Shown here piece after piece: positions 42,511 to 49,815 of a stretch of DNA of 49,815 nt. Origin of the DNA: UBA2773 sp964643985 (GTDB lineage: Bacteria > Patescibacteriota > Minisyncoccia > Moranbacterales > DUUL01); assembly GCA_964643985.1 (NCBI GenBank), contig CAZXUS010000007.1, positions 1 to 49,815 of the forward strand. The letters are read 5' to 3'. The notes beneath the pieces were generated by a model that was not told the DNA's origin, did not search any database, and saw only the letters and a list, made by a program, of their open reading frames with translations. Position 1 is the stretch's first letter. Every line of letters starts with the position of its first letter. The translations under genes were made by a program, and so were the position numbers.

Positions 42511-43749
42511 ATGAAAATTTTTTCCATAGAAACTTCCTGCGACGAAACAGCGGCCGCTATTTTAGAATTCGATTCAAATGGCAAATTTAAATTACTCGCC
42601 AATCAAGTTGCTTCACAAATAAAAATTCACGCCAAATGGGGTGGGATTGTTCCTAATCTAGCCGCTCGAGAGCACACTAAAAATATCCTCCCCATTATCA
42701 AAGAAACTTTCAAAGAAGCCAATTTAAAACCAGAAAATATTGATTTATTTTGTGTGACAGAAGGTCCTGGTCTAATTCCAGCTCTTTTAATTGGAGTTAA
42801 TAATATTAAAACTTTAAGCTATTTTTATCAAAAACCTTTAACCGGGGTTCACCACATCGAAGGACATATTTATTCAAATTTTATCGATAAAGACGATAGA
42901 GGCAATTTAGGAATTACGAGTTTGAGCAAAGTTCGAGGAAAAACCGAGCAACACAACGAAATTTATTCAGGGATAAATAAAGCGAGTAGCGGAGATTTTG
43001 ACAAAGAAATTTGCCAAACTCGTAATTCCTGTAAATTCGAATTTCCGATTTTAAATCTAGTAATCTCAGGCGGACACACTCAGTTAATCCTAATGAAAAA
43101 TCATTTAGAATATGAAATTATCGGTCAAACTCAAGACGATGCTGTGGGCGAAGCCTTTGATAAAGTAGCCAAAATGATGGGCTTCGAATATCCAGGCGGA
43201 CCGATTATTTCCGACCAAGCTAATCAAGCCGAAAAACTAATTTTAAATAAAAAAATTGATAAAAAATATCTTAAAATCAAATTTCCACGTCCAATGATGC
43301 ATTCACCGAATTTAAACTTCTCCTTCTCTGGTTTAAAAACAGCAGTTTTGTATTTTTACCAAAAACTAGAAAAACAAAAGTTGCCAGAAAAAGAAATGCC
43401 AATTTGGAAAAAATTTATCAGTAAAGCCTTTCAAGACGCCGTCATGGAAGTTTTGCAAAATAAAACCCTCAAGGCCATTGAAACTTATAAACCTAAAACT
43501 GTTTTATTGTCCGGCGGAGTTTCCGCTAATAATAAAATTTTAGAAACTTTACAAGAAAGATTAGCCACTGACTACCCTCAAATAATTTTTAATTCTCCCG
43601 AAAAAAAGTTTTGTGGTGACAATGCTACTATGATTGGAATAGTTGGGATAATAAAATATTTAAAATCAACCAAAAAAGAACAGTCTGTTTTTGACAGCAA
43701 TTGGAAAAACCTCGAAGCTAATTCTAATTTGAAAATCGATGCCGAATAA
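42511..43749 (+). CDS. tsaD: tRNA threonylcarbamoyladenosine transferase TsaD with an inserted element
   Basis: The 412-residue Kae1/TsaD protein has IETSCDETAAA (6-16), metal His115 and His119 in HHIEGH, SGGHTQL (186-192), DDAVGEAFDKVAK and the closing SGGVSANN. It moves threonylcarbamoyl to adenine 37 of tRNAs. Between about 127 and 175 it holds an extra stretch of some 45 residues (TSLSKVRGKTEQHNE, NKASSGDFDKEICQT) absent from the normal family, where only a short loop is expected. That stretch is palindromic element E read in frame. The core is intact, so the insert is probably tolerated as a surface loop. The stop overlaps the miaA start by 11 bases. Confidence 0.93.
   Translation: MKIFSIETSCDETAAAILEFDSNGKFKLLANQVASQIKIHAKWGGIVPNLAAREHTKNILPIIKETFKEANLKPENIDLFCVTEGPGLIPALLIGVNNIKTLSYFYQKPLTGVHHIEGHIYSNFIDKDDRGNLGITSLSKVRGKTEQHNEIYSGINKASSGDFDKEICQTRNSCKFEFPILNLVISGGHTQLILMKNHLEYEIIGQTQDDAVGEAFDKVAKMMGFEYPGGPIISDQANQAEKLILNKKIDKKYLKIKFPRPMMHSPNLNFSFSGLKTAVLYFYQKLEKQKLPEKEMPIWKKFISKAFQDAVMEVLQNKTLKAIETYKPKTVLLSGGVSANNKILETLQERLATDYPQIIFNSPEKKFCGDNATMIGIVGIIKYLKSTKKEQSVFDSNWKNLEANSNLKIDAE
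42912..43027 (+). repeat. Palindromic element, copy E, inside tsaD
   Basis: Outer stem AATTACGAGTTTG is exactly repeated in reverse complement (CAAACTCGTAATT, 43015-43027). Inside are AAAGTTCGAGG, apical stem ATTTAT / ATAAAT around TCAGGG, GCGAGTAGCGGAG and GACAAAGAAATTTGCCAAA. The element is 116 bases, open in the tsaD frame. Confidence 0.85.
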
Positions 43750-44743
43750 TCCTTCCAAAGATTCTCCGGAAGTCGAACTTCCGGAAAATTTAAATAATAA
43801 AGTAATTGTCATTTTAGGGCCGACTTCTTCGGGAAAATCGAGTTTGGCGATTAAAATAGCCGAAGACTTTAATGGCGAAATTATTTCCGTTGATTCTCGG
43901 CAGGTTTTTAAAAATATGGACCTAGGAACCGGAAAAATAAATGGGAAATGGGAAAAAATTAACAACAAAAAAGTTTATACTTATAAAAATATTCCTCATC
44001 ACTTAATTGATTTTATTAATCCAGAAGAAGATTATAACGTTTCTCATTTCAAAAGAGATTGTGAAGAAAAAATCTTAGAAATTCTCGAGAGGGGCAAGGT
44101 GCCAATCCTCTGTGGCGGAACCGGTTTCTGGATTCAAGCGATCATTGACGATGTAATTCTCCCCAAAGTCGAACCCAATCCAAAATTACGTCAAAAATTA
44201 AACAAAAAATCAGCCCCAGAATTATTTAAAATACTTAAAAAATTAGATTCTAATCGCGCTAATAATATTGACTGTAAGAACAAAGCGCGTTTAATCAGAG
44301 CGATTGAAATAGCCGAAGAATTAGGAAAAATCCCTAAAATAAAGATCGACCAAAGAAATAATAAAAGAAAAATTAAAGGTAAATCAGTTGATTTTTTACA
44401 AATTGGAATTCCTATCGATAAATATAAATTAGCAGAAAAAATAAAAACTCGACTAGGAGAAAGATTCAACGACGGAATGGTGGAAGAAATTTTAGAATTA
44501 AATGAAAAATACAACCTTTCTAAAGAAAAAATCCAAGTTTTTGGTCTAGCTTATGCGCTTGTTCCCTTATATGAAAAAGGTGAAATCACTCGCAAAGAAT
44601 TATTTGATAAAATTGCTCAAGCTGAAAAAAAATACGCCAAGAGACAGATGACTTGGTTTAAAAAAGATCCAAGAATTTTTTGGAGTAATGACTACACAAA
44701 CATTAAAGAAAAAATTAAAAAATTTTTAACAAACTCGATTTAG
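43739..44743 (+). CDS. miaA: tRNA dimethylallyltransferase
   Basis: The 334-residue protein is a full MiaA with a short N-terminal addition (about 20 residues): ILGPTSSGKSSLAIKIA (P-loop, 25-41), ISVDSRQVFKNMDLGTGK, PHHLIDFINPEEDY, CGGTGFWIQAI and KRQMTWFKKD. It adds dimethylallyl to adenine 37 of tRNAs reading UNN codons. With tsaD before it, two enzymes act on the same tRNA position (37). The start at 43739 overlaps the end of tsaD; a later in-frame Met would cut the P-loop, so this start is kept. Confidence 0.94.
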   Translation: MPNNPSKDSPEVELPENLNNKVIVILGPTSSGKSSLAIKIAEDFNGEIISVDSRQVFKNMDLGTGKINGKWEKINNKKVYTYKNIPHHLIDFINPEEDYNVSHFKRDCEEKILEILERGKVPILCGGTGFWIQAIIDDVILPKVEPNPKLRQKLNKKSAPELFKILKKLDSNRANNIDCKNKARLIRAIEIAEELGKIPKIKIDQRNNKRKIKGKSVDFLQIGIPIDKYKLAEKIKTRLGERFNDGMVEEILELNEKYNLSKEKIQVFGLAYALVPLYEKGEITRKELFDKIAQAEKKYAKRQMTWFKKDPRIFWSNDYTNIKEKIKKFLTNSI

Positions 44744-44780
44744 CTTATTTTTAACTAAGTTTATTATTGAGATAAAATTT

Positions 44781-44809
44781 TGATTTTTAGTAAATTTTAT
44801 GCTATAATG
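44781..44809 (+). promoter_or_regulatory. Promoter of the AbiE-like pair, leaderless
   Basis: TTGATT (44781-44786), 17 bases, TATAAT (44804-44809). The ATG lies nine bases after the -10, so the mRNA would begin at or very near the start codon. Confidence 0.75.
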
Positions 44810-44817
44810 AGAGTATT

Positions 44818-45111
44818 ATGAGACTAAATCAAACGCAAATCCTAGAAAAATTCAGACCATTTCTTTGGTCTTTTGATGTTTCACAAATGGATATTGGTAA
44901 AAATAAAAAAAGAATTATTACAAATGTGTTAAATCTTGGCACAAAAGAAGCAACCGATTTGTTACTTGATGTTTACAGCAAGGATGATATAAAAGAGCAA
45001 ATTAAGAATCCGAAACCAGGAGAGTGGAATAATAAATCTTTAAATTATTGGTCAATTATTTTTGACATAAAACCTAAAAAAATAAAAAATGTTTTACGAC
45101 ATCTTGGATAA
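44818..45111 (+). CDS. DUF6922-like protein, probable antitoxin of an AbiE-type pair
   Basis: The 97-residue protein resembles DUF6922 proteins: FRPFLWSFDVSQMDIGKNKK, RIITNVLNLGTKEATDLLLD, WNNKSLNYWSIIFDIKPKKI. These small helical proteins lie before nucleotidyltransferase-type toxin genes. Here the stop overlaps the 45089 gene by 23 bases. It probably binds DNA or the partner to neutralise it (inferred from position). The promoter is directly upstream and the mRNA appears leaderless, so both genes would be controlled together. Confidence 0.7.
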   Translation: MRLNQTQILEKFRPFLWSFDVSQMDIGKNKKRIITNVLNLGTKEATDLLLDVYSKDDIKEQIKNPKPGEWNNKSLNYWSIIFDIKPKKIKNVLRHLG

Positions 45112-45700
45112 AAAAAGAATTGAAATTTTGCCTCTTTTGAAAAAATTTAAAAAAGAGTTTTATTTGGCCGGTGGGACTTCCTTGGCCTTGCAAATAGGAC
45201 ATCGTGATAGTATTGATTTCGATTTTTTCAAATATGAAGATATCCAGATAGATGAATTATTTAATAGTATAAAAGAAGTATTTTGCGATTATAAAATTTT
45301 AAAAATCCAAGAAGAAGAAAATACTTTAACTGTTTTAATTGATGAAAATATTAAATTAAGTTTTTTTTCTTATAGGTATGAACTCTTAAAAGATTTAATT
45401 AATGAGAAATTTTTAACGTTGGCTTCAATAGAAGATATCGCCTGTATGAAATTATCGGCTATAATAAGTAGAGCCACGAATAAAGATTATATTGATTTGT
45501 ATTATATTTTTAAAGATTATGATTTTAAAAAGATTCTAACTTTGTGCAAAAAAAAGTTTCCTGAGATTGATACAAATTTGATTTTAAAGAGTTTAGTCTA
45601 CGTTGATGATGTAGAACATGAGCCGATTATGTTTAAACATGGTAATTCAATTGATTTTGATGAAGTTAAACAATTTTTGATTGAATTAATTAAAAAATAA
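45089..45700 (+). CDS. AbiEii/AbiGii-family nucleotidyltransferase toxin
   Basis: The 203-residue protein has a polymerase-beta-like nucleotidyltransferase head: FYLAGGTSLALQIGHRDSID (27-46) with GG-x-S and the D-F-D metal residues (SIDFDFF), then KLSFFSY and the helical RATNKDYIDLYYI. AbiEii toxins of this type modify RNA or nucleotides and pair with an antitoxin in phage-defence or plasmid-stability loci. The typical partner here is the overlapping DUF6922-like gene. It is shorter than classical AbiEii (about 300 residues) but similar to other chromosomal members. It sits between miaA and gyrA, probably as an insertion among housekeeping genes. Confidence 0.85.
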   Translation: MFYDILDKKRIEILPLLKKFKKEFYLAGGTSLALQIGHRDSIDFDFFKYEDIQIDELFNSIKEVFCDYKILKIQEEENTLTVLIDENIKLSFFSYRYELLKDLINEKFLTLASIEDIACMKLSAIISRATNKDYIDLYYIFKDYDFKKILTLCKKKFPEIDTNLILKSLVYVDDVEHEPIMFKHGNSIDFDEVKQFLIELIKK

Positions 45701-45723
45701 AATAATTAGATATCTCAAATAAA

Positions 45724-45759
45724 GAAAGGGGCTTCGCGTTATCGCTGAAACTCCTTTTA
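45724..45759 (+). terminator. Rho-independent terminator of the AbiE-like pair
   Basis: AAAGGGGCTTCGCG pairs with CGCTGAAACTCCTTT (one bulge, one mismatch), followed by a T-rich run. Confidence 0.6.
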
Positions 45760-45823
45760 ATTTCATTTTAATCGTTGCTTATTTCTTTCCATACTCCACC
45801 TCCTTATTTTTAAAAAATCATTT

Positions 45824-46093
45824 CTAAGAATATCCCTCTGTTTCAGAACTAACCTCAACAACACTGTCGGACGTAACACGATAAGTTCTTGAATGTTTTT
45901 GAGTAAGAAAAATATTGATTTTATTTCCTCTTCTTGGATAATGAGGGACTATTTGATCATGCTTATCACCAGACAGAGACCCTTTTATATCGTAGAAATC
46001 CACGATGAAATTATGACTCACAATACGAGGGAAGTTTTTAGAAGTCTTTGAATGGGATTGAAATAAAATAAAACAACACCTGCCAAGAACCAA
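45824..46093 (-). CDS. Doubtful hypothetical frame, possibly a gene remnant
   Basis: I do not recognise it. The 89-codon frame (IVSHNFIVDFYDIKGSLSGD, RRGNKINIFLTQKHSRTYRV) has plausible composition in its middle part, but no ribosome site, promoter or start of family type. The first 25 residues look non-coding. It may be the remains of a larger gene. It lies in a gap between the toxin pair and the metallo-hydrolase. Confidence 0.25.
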   Translation of the reverse strand: MVLGRCCFILFQSHSKTSKNFPRIVSHNFIVDFYDIKGSLSGDKHDQIVPHYPRRGNKINIFLTQKHSRTYRVTSDSVVEVSSETEGYS

Positions 46094-46182
46094 GCTTAAT
46101 TAGTAGACAGTCTTTTTGAAAAGTGATAAGCTGGTATCGTTGAGGGGTTGAAAAAATACTTTTGAATCCCTTTTTATATTGT

Positions 46183-46188
46183 TATAAT
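46183..46188 (+). promoter_or_regulatory. -10 box before the metallo-hydrolase and gyrA group
   Basis: TATAAT at 46183-46188 with a weak -35 (TTGAAT, 46162, spacer only 15). It likely drives the genes from 46238. Confidence 0.4.
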
Positions 46189-46237
46189 ATAAAATAAAAC
46201 GATAAAAGATATTTCAAATAAACAATAAACTATCAAA

Positions 46238-46900
46238 ATGATAATAAGTTGGTACGGACAATCTTGTTTTAAAATTCAAACGAAACCTCAAAGAGGAGCG
46301 GAAGAAGTGACCATTATTACTGACCCTTTCGATAAATCAATTGGCTTGAAACCCCCTCAAGGTAGTGCTGATTTGGTATTAATATCGCACAATCACGCTG
46401 ATCATAATAATGCTAAAAGTCTCAAGGGAGATCCTTTTGTCATCGACGCGGGAGGAGAATATTCCTTTAAGGATGTTTATGTCGAAGGAGTTTCCTCTTT
46501 TCACGATAATGAAAAAGGCGCTTTGCGAGGGCTCAATAATATTTATCTAATTAGGACTGAAGATTTAGTTGTCTGCCATTTAGGTGATTTAGGTCATATT
46601 TTAACCGAAAAACAAATCGGCGCTATCGGTGAAGTAGATATTTTAATGCTTCCAATTGGAGGAAAATACACTATAGACGCCAAAGAAGCTGAAAAAGTTA
46701 TCGGGCAAATTAACCCTAAAATAATTATTCCGATGCACTACAAAATTCCTGGATTAAATATTAAAGAACTAGCCGAAGGAAAAGAATTTGCCAAAGAATT
46801 AGGATTGGAAATAGAGAAAGAAGTAAAAAAATTCTCCGTCAAAGCTGGAGATTTGAGAGATATACAAAATAAAGTAATTTTTATGGATTGTTGTAATTAG
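46238..46900 (+). CDS. UPF0173/UlaG-like metal-dependent hydrolase
   Basis: The 220-residue metallo-beta-lactamase-fold protein has ISWYGQSCFKI, TDPFD, ISHNHADHNNAK (His51, His53, Asp55, His56), VCHLGDLGH and IPMHYK, the order in UPF0173/UlaG proteins. UlaG is a lactonase, but many members have unknown substrates. All metal residues are kept. It is followed after eight bases by a small membrane protein and then gyrA, so it may share their transcript. Confidence 0.88.
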   Translation: MIISWYGQSCFKIQTKPQRGAEEVTIITDPFDKSIGLKPPQGSADLVLISHNHADHNNAKSLKGDPFVIDAGGEYSFKDVYVEGVSSFHDNEKGALRGLNNIYLIRTEDLVVCHLGDLGHILTEKQIGAIGEVDILMLPIGGKYTIDAKEAEKVIGQINPKIIIPMHYKIPGLNIKELAEGKEFAKELGLEIEKEVKKFSVKAGDLRDIQNKVIFMDCCN

Positions 46901-46908
46901 AAATTTTT

Positions 46909-47169
46909 ATGGAAGAACTTTATAAAAAAATACTAAAAAAACCCAAGGCTTATCGAAAAAGACTAGCTTACATTTTAACGCTCATTTTTGGCTTAGTATT
47001 TTTTTCTTTGTGGATGTTTATTACAATGGATAAATTAAAAAAAGATTTAGGAGATGTTAGCCCCCGAGAAACTTTAAAAAAACAAATTCCCTCTTTAAGA
47101 GAAGAATACCAAAAGCAAACCGGGGAAACTTTGGATATAAAAAAAGAATTAGAAAATCTAGGTTATTAA
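46909..47169 (+). CDS. Single-helix membrane hypothetical protein
   Basis: I do not recognise the family. The 86-residue product has a basic start (KKILKKPKAYRKR), one membrane helix (about 20-42, LAYILTLIFGLVFFSLWMF) and a charged helical tail (SLREEYQKQTGETLDIKKEL), likely outside the membrane. It lies tightly between the hydrolase and gyrA genes on the same strand. The size and position resemble other small Patescibacteria membrane proteins. Confidence 0.65.
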   Translation: MEELYKKILKKPKAYRKRLAYILTLIFGLVFFSLWMFITMDKLKKDLGDVSPRETLKKQIPSLREEYQKQTGETLDIKKELENLGY

Positions 47170-47185
47170 ACTATAAACGAAAAAG

Positions 47186-49636
47186 ATGGACAAAGACGCA
47201 GAAAATAATATTGGAAAAATCAATTTAAGAAAAATTACCAACGAGATGGAAGAATCCTATCTTTCATATGCAATGAGCGTAATTGTTTCCAGAGCCCTTC
47301 CGGACGTTAGAGACGGCTTGAAACCAGTTCAAAGAAGAATTCTTTTTTCTATGAATCAAATTGGATTAAAACACACCGGTCGATACCGAAAATCAGCTAC
47401 CGTAGTTGGTGAAGTTCTTGGTAAATGGCATCCGCATGGAGATTCTGCTGTTTATGAAACAATGGTTCGAATGGCTCAAGATTTTTCATTAAGATACCCC
47501 TTAGTAGACGGGCAAGGAAATTTTGGTTCAATTGATGGTGATTCTGCCGCAGCCATGCGTTATACTGAAGCTAAAATGTCAGCTATTGCCGATGAACTTC
47601 TACTCGATTTAGAAAAAGACACTGTTGACTGGAGAGATAATTATGATTCAACCCGAAAAGAACCTGTCTTTTTACCAGCCAAGCTACCTCAACTATTACT
47701 GAATGGAACAATGGGAATCGCAGTCGGAATGGCCACTAATATTCCACCTCATCACTTGACTGAATTAGTCGATGGAATTAGCCATTTAATTGATCACGCA
47801 GACGCCACTATTGAAGACCTAACTCAATTTATTCAAGGTCCAGATTTCCCAACTGGAGGTATAATCTACAACAAAGCTGATATTTTAAATGCCTATACTA
47901 CCGGACGAGGCGGAATTACAACTCGAGCTAAAGCCGATATTGTTGAAAGCGATAAAAATAAGTTCAGTATTGTCATTTCAGAATTGACCTACCAAACCAA
48001 TAAATCCATCCTAATTCAAAGAATGGCCGAATTAGTAAAAATTGGAAAATTAATTGGGATCAGAGATATTCGAGACGAATCCGATCGAGATGGAATTCGA
48101 GTAGTAGTGGAACTCAAAAAAGACGCTTACCCCAACAAAATTTTAAATCAACTTTACAAATTAACTGATCTTCAAAAGAATTTCAATTTGAATATGCTAG
48201 CCTTAGTCAACGGAATTGAACCTCAAACCTTAAATTTGAAAGCAATTCTAGAGCATTACATTGCTCATCGAAAATTGATGGTGACCAGAAGAATCGAATT
48301 TGATTTAAGAAAAGCTGAAGCCAGAGCACATATTTTAGAAGGCTTGAAAAAAGCACTGGATCACATCAACGAAGTAATTGAAACCATCAAAAAATCTTCC
48401 AACAAAGAAGAAGCGCATAAAAATTTAATGGTTAAATTTAAATTATCTGATTTACAAACAACTGCTATTCTTGAGATGCGATTGCAAGTTTTGGCTGGTT
48501 TAGAACGCAAAAAAATTGAAGACGAACTCAAAGAAAAACTAGACATAATCAAAGAATTAAAAATAATTTTAGGAGATCCTGGAAAAATTCTTATCATAAT
48601 CAAAGACGAACTTACTGAACTTAAAAATAAATACGGCGACAAAAGAAGAACCCGAGTTATCAAAGGTAGAATTGGCGATTTATCCCAAGAAGATTTAATC
48701 GCTAACGAAGAATCTATTATTAGTTTAACTGGAGATGGCTATATTAAACGACTTCTGCCTAATAGTTTCCGATCCCAAAAACGAGGCGGTAAGGGAGTCA
48801 AAAGCGGATCAGTCAAGGAAGACGATGCCATTGATAAAGTTTTGACTGTTATGTCTCACGACAATGTTCTATTTTTCACTGACACCGGAAAAGTTTTTCA
48901 AACTAAAGCTTATGAAATTCCAATTTCTAGCCGAACCAGTAAGGGGAATGCAATTGTTAATTTCCTACAAATTGCCCCTAACGAAAAAATTACTTCAATG
49001 AAAGCCGTCACCAAAGATTCTGACGCTAAAAATTTAGTAATGCAAACCACTCAAGGCCGAATTAAAAAAGTTCCTCTTCAAGACTTTAATAATGTTCGAA
49101 GAGATGGATTGATCGCCATCAATTTGAACAAAGATGATTCCTTAGGTTGGGTTGACACCAGCAATGGAGAAAATGAAATCATGCTTGTCACTCTAAAGGG
49201 ACAATCCATAAAATTTGACGAAAAAGACGTTCGTCCAATGGGAAGAACCGCAGCCGGAGTAAAAGCTATTAAGCTTAAAAAAGAAGATCAAGTAATTGGA
49301 ATGCACGTCGTTCAGAAAGAAGATAAAGAGGCTCTATTGTTAGTCATTTCCGAAAAAGGTTATGGTAAAAAAACCCTTTTAACTAAATATAAAACTCAAT
49401 CCAGAAATGGCTCTGGGATAAAAACTACTCAAATAACCAATAAAACCGGAAATTTAGTTTCCTCTCACATCATTGAAGAAGCTGATAATGAAAAAGATTT
49501 AATCGCCAGTTCCAACAAAGGACAAATCATTAGAACTGGAGTTAAAAGCATTTCAAAATTAGGTCGAGCCACTCAAGGCGTTCGAGTAATGCGATTAAAA
49601 GTTGAAGAAAAAGTAGCGGCTACCACTATTCTTTAA
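47186..49636 (+). CDS. gyrA: DNA gyrase subunit A
   Basis: The 816-residue protein is a full GyrA: breakage-reunion head with SYAMSVIVSRALPDVRDGLK (27-46), WHPHGDSAVYETMVRMAQ (81-98, the quinolone-region strip), and catalytic Tyr126 in MRYTEAKMS; a coiled-coil part (about 365-490); and the C-terminal DNA-wrapping propeller with a GyrA-box-like QKRGGKG at about 531. The box supports gyrase rather than ParC. It adds negative supercoils with GyrB, whose gene is not in the window. In the quinolone strip the position of E. coli Asp87 is Glu. A terminator follows. Confidence 0.96.
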   Translation: MDKDAENNIGKINLRKITNEMEESYLSYAMSVIVSRALPDVRDGLKPVQRRILFSMNQIGLKHTGRYRKSATVVGEVLGKWHPHGDSAVYETMVRMAQDFSLRYPLVDGQGNFGSIDGDSAAAMRYTEAKMSAIADELLLDLEKDTVDWRDNYDSTRKEPVFLPAKLPQLLLNGTMGIAVGMATNIPPHHLTELVDGISHLIDHADATIEDLTQFIQGPDFPTGGIIYNKADILNAYTTGRGGITTRAKADIVESDKNKFSIVISELTYQTNKSILIQRMAELVKIGKLIGIRDIRDESDRDGIRVVVELKKDAYPNKILNQLYKLTDLQKNFNLNMLALVNGIEPQTLNLKAILEHYIAHRKLMVTRRIEFDLRKAEARAHILEGLKKALDHINEVIETIKKSSNKEEAHKNLMVKFKLSDLQTTAILEMRLQVLAGLERKKIEDELKEKLDIIKELKIILGDPGKILIIIKDELTELKNKYGDKRRTRVIKGRIGDLSQEDLIANEESIISLTGDGYIKRLLPNSFRSQKRGGKGVKSGSVKEDDAIDKVLTVMSHDNVLFFTDTGKVFQTKAYEIPISSRTSKGNAIVNFLQIAPNEKITSMKAVTKDSDAKNLVMQTTQGRIKKVPLQDFNNVRRDGLIAINLNKDDSLGWVDTSNGENEIMLVTLKGQSIKFDEKDVRPMGRTAAGVKAIKLKKEDQVIGMHVVQKEDKEALLLVISEKGYGKKTLLTKYKTQSRNGSGIKTTQITNKTGNLVSSHIIEEADNEKDLIASSNKGQIIRTGVKSISKLGRATQGVRVMRLKVEEKVAATTIL

Positions 49637-49651
49637 ATTTTTAAGCTTTTG

Positions 49652-49686
49652 AAAAACAGAGATTTACCAAAAATCTCTGTTTTTTT
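49652..49686 (+). terminator. Rho-independent terminator of gyrA
   Basis: AAAAACAGAGATTT pairs with AAATCTCTGTTTTT around a short loop, followed by T-runs. The remaining 130 bases to the window end show no gene. Confidence 0.92.
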
Positions 49687-49815
49687 GTTTAAAGGGACTA
49701 TTTCTAATCACCCTTTTTACTGTAATTTTCCAATTTTGGTTAAATTCTTTAAAAATTGTTTTGCCTTAACTATCGCTAAAGCTTCAAAAATTTTTAAATA
49801 ATTTATCTTAAAATT

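Noticed and set aside
1..49815. CRISPR array, tRNA or rRNA genes
   Set aside because: Spacer-separated direct repeats, cloverleaf patterns and conserved rRNA segments were looked for by eye and not found. The repeats present are dispersed hairpins.
1..49815. Alternative genetic code (TGA as Gly, as in Gracilibacteria/SR1)
   Set aside because: TGA ends real genes here (for example the G5 protein at 28104 and DUF134 at 4628), and no in-frame TGA interrupts conserved proteins.

Overview
The window is AT-rich bacterial DNA using the standard code (TGA works as a stop), with small genes, many short tandem operons and few Shine-Dalgarno sites. Family content (DUF4012 proteins, GT4 and GT39 glycosyltransferases, cupin-type sugar isomerases, RNase J, an NYN protein, an orphan peptide-binding protein) points to a Patescibacteria/CPR genome, probably of the Parcubacteria group. 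That placement is inferred from gene content only. No rRNA, tRNA, CRISPR array or intact transposase was seen.

Layout. 1-4200 is accessory: a membrane protein, an ATP-grasp enzyme, a decayed gene, and a lipoprotein of the transglutaminase-like cysteine peptidase type, separated by hairpins. 4218-10536 is one operon-like block on the plus strand with a good promoter and a strong terminator: DUF134 regulator, SLAC1/TehA-type channel, ferredoxin, three NifX/MTH1175-like proteins, two MinD-type ATPases with inserted ferredoxin domains, and a CDF metal transporter fused to a NifX-like domain. It resembles the orange protein (ORP) loci of anaerobes and is the most system-like unit here.

10584-22252 is a minus-strand envelope block: DUF4012, Wzz-like protein, two GT4 glycosyltransferases, a second DUF4012, a PLP aminotransferase, a Mur-ligase-like protein, an FtsQ-like protein and a GT39 transferase. 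22622-31415 holds a coiled-coil protein, rsmA, a frameshifted four-helix-bundle gene inside long inverted repeats, thioredoxin, a CsoR/CstR-type repressor with its own operator-promoter, a PEP-CTERM protein, a lipoprotein phosphoesterase, a G5/RlpA-like wall protein and pcrA/uvrD. 31818-49636 is mostly housekeeping: small zinc protein, rpsO, NYN protein, holin-like protein, secG, substrate-binding protein, two cupin isomerases, RNase J, trpS, lgt, tsaD, miaA, an AbiE-type toxin-antitoxin pair, a metallo-hydrolase and gyrA.

The most unusual signal is a dispersed palindromic element of about 110 bp in five copies (22552, 27826, 32518, 32946 reversed, 42912). Ends and internal strips are conserved, while paired stems differ in sequence between copies but stay complementary, as in a structured RNA or hairpin. 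One copy sits in frame inside tsaD, one supplies the likely start codon of a coiled-coil gene, and two bracket rpsO. At least two other hairpin repeat families occupy the gaps between genes.
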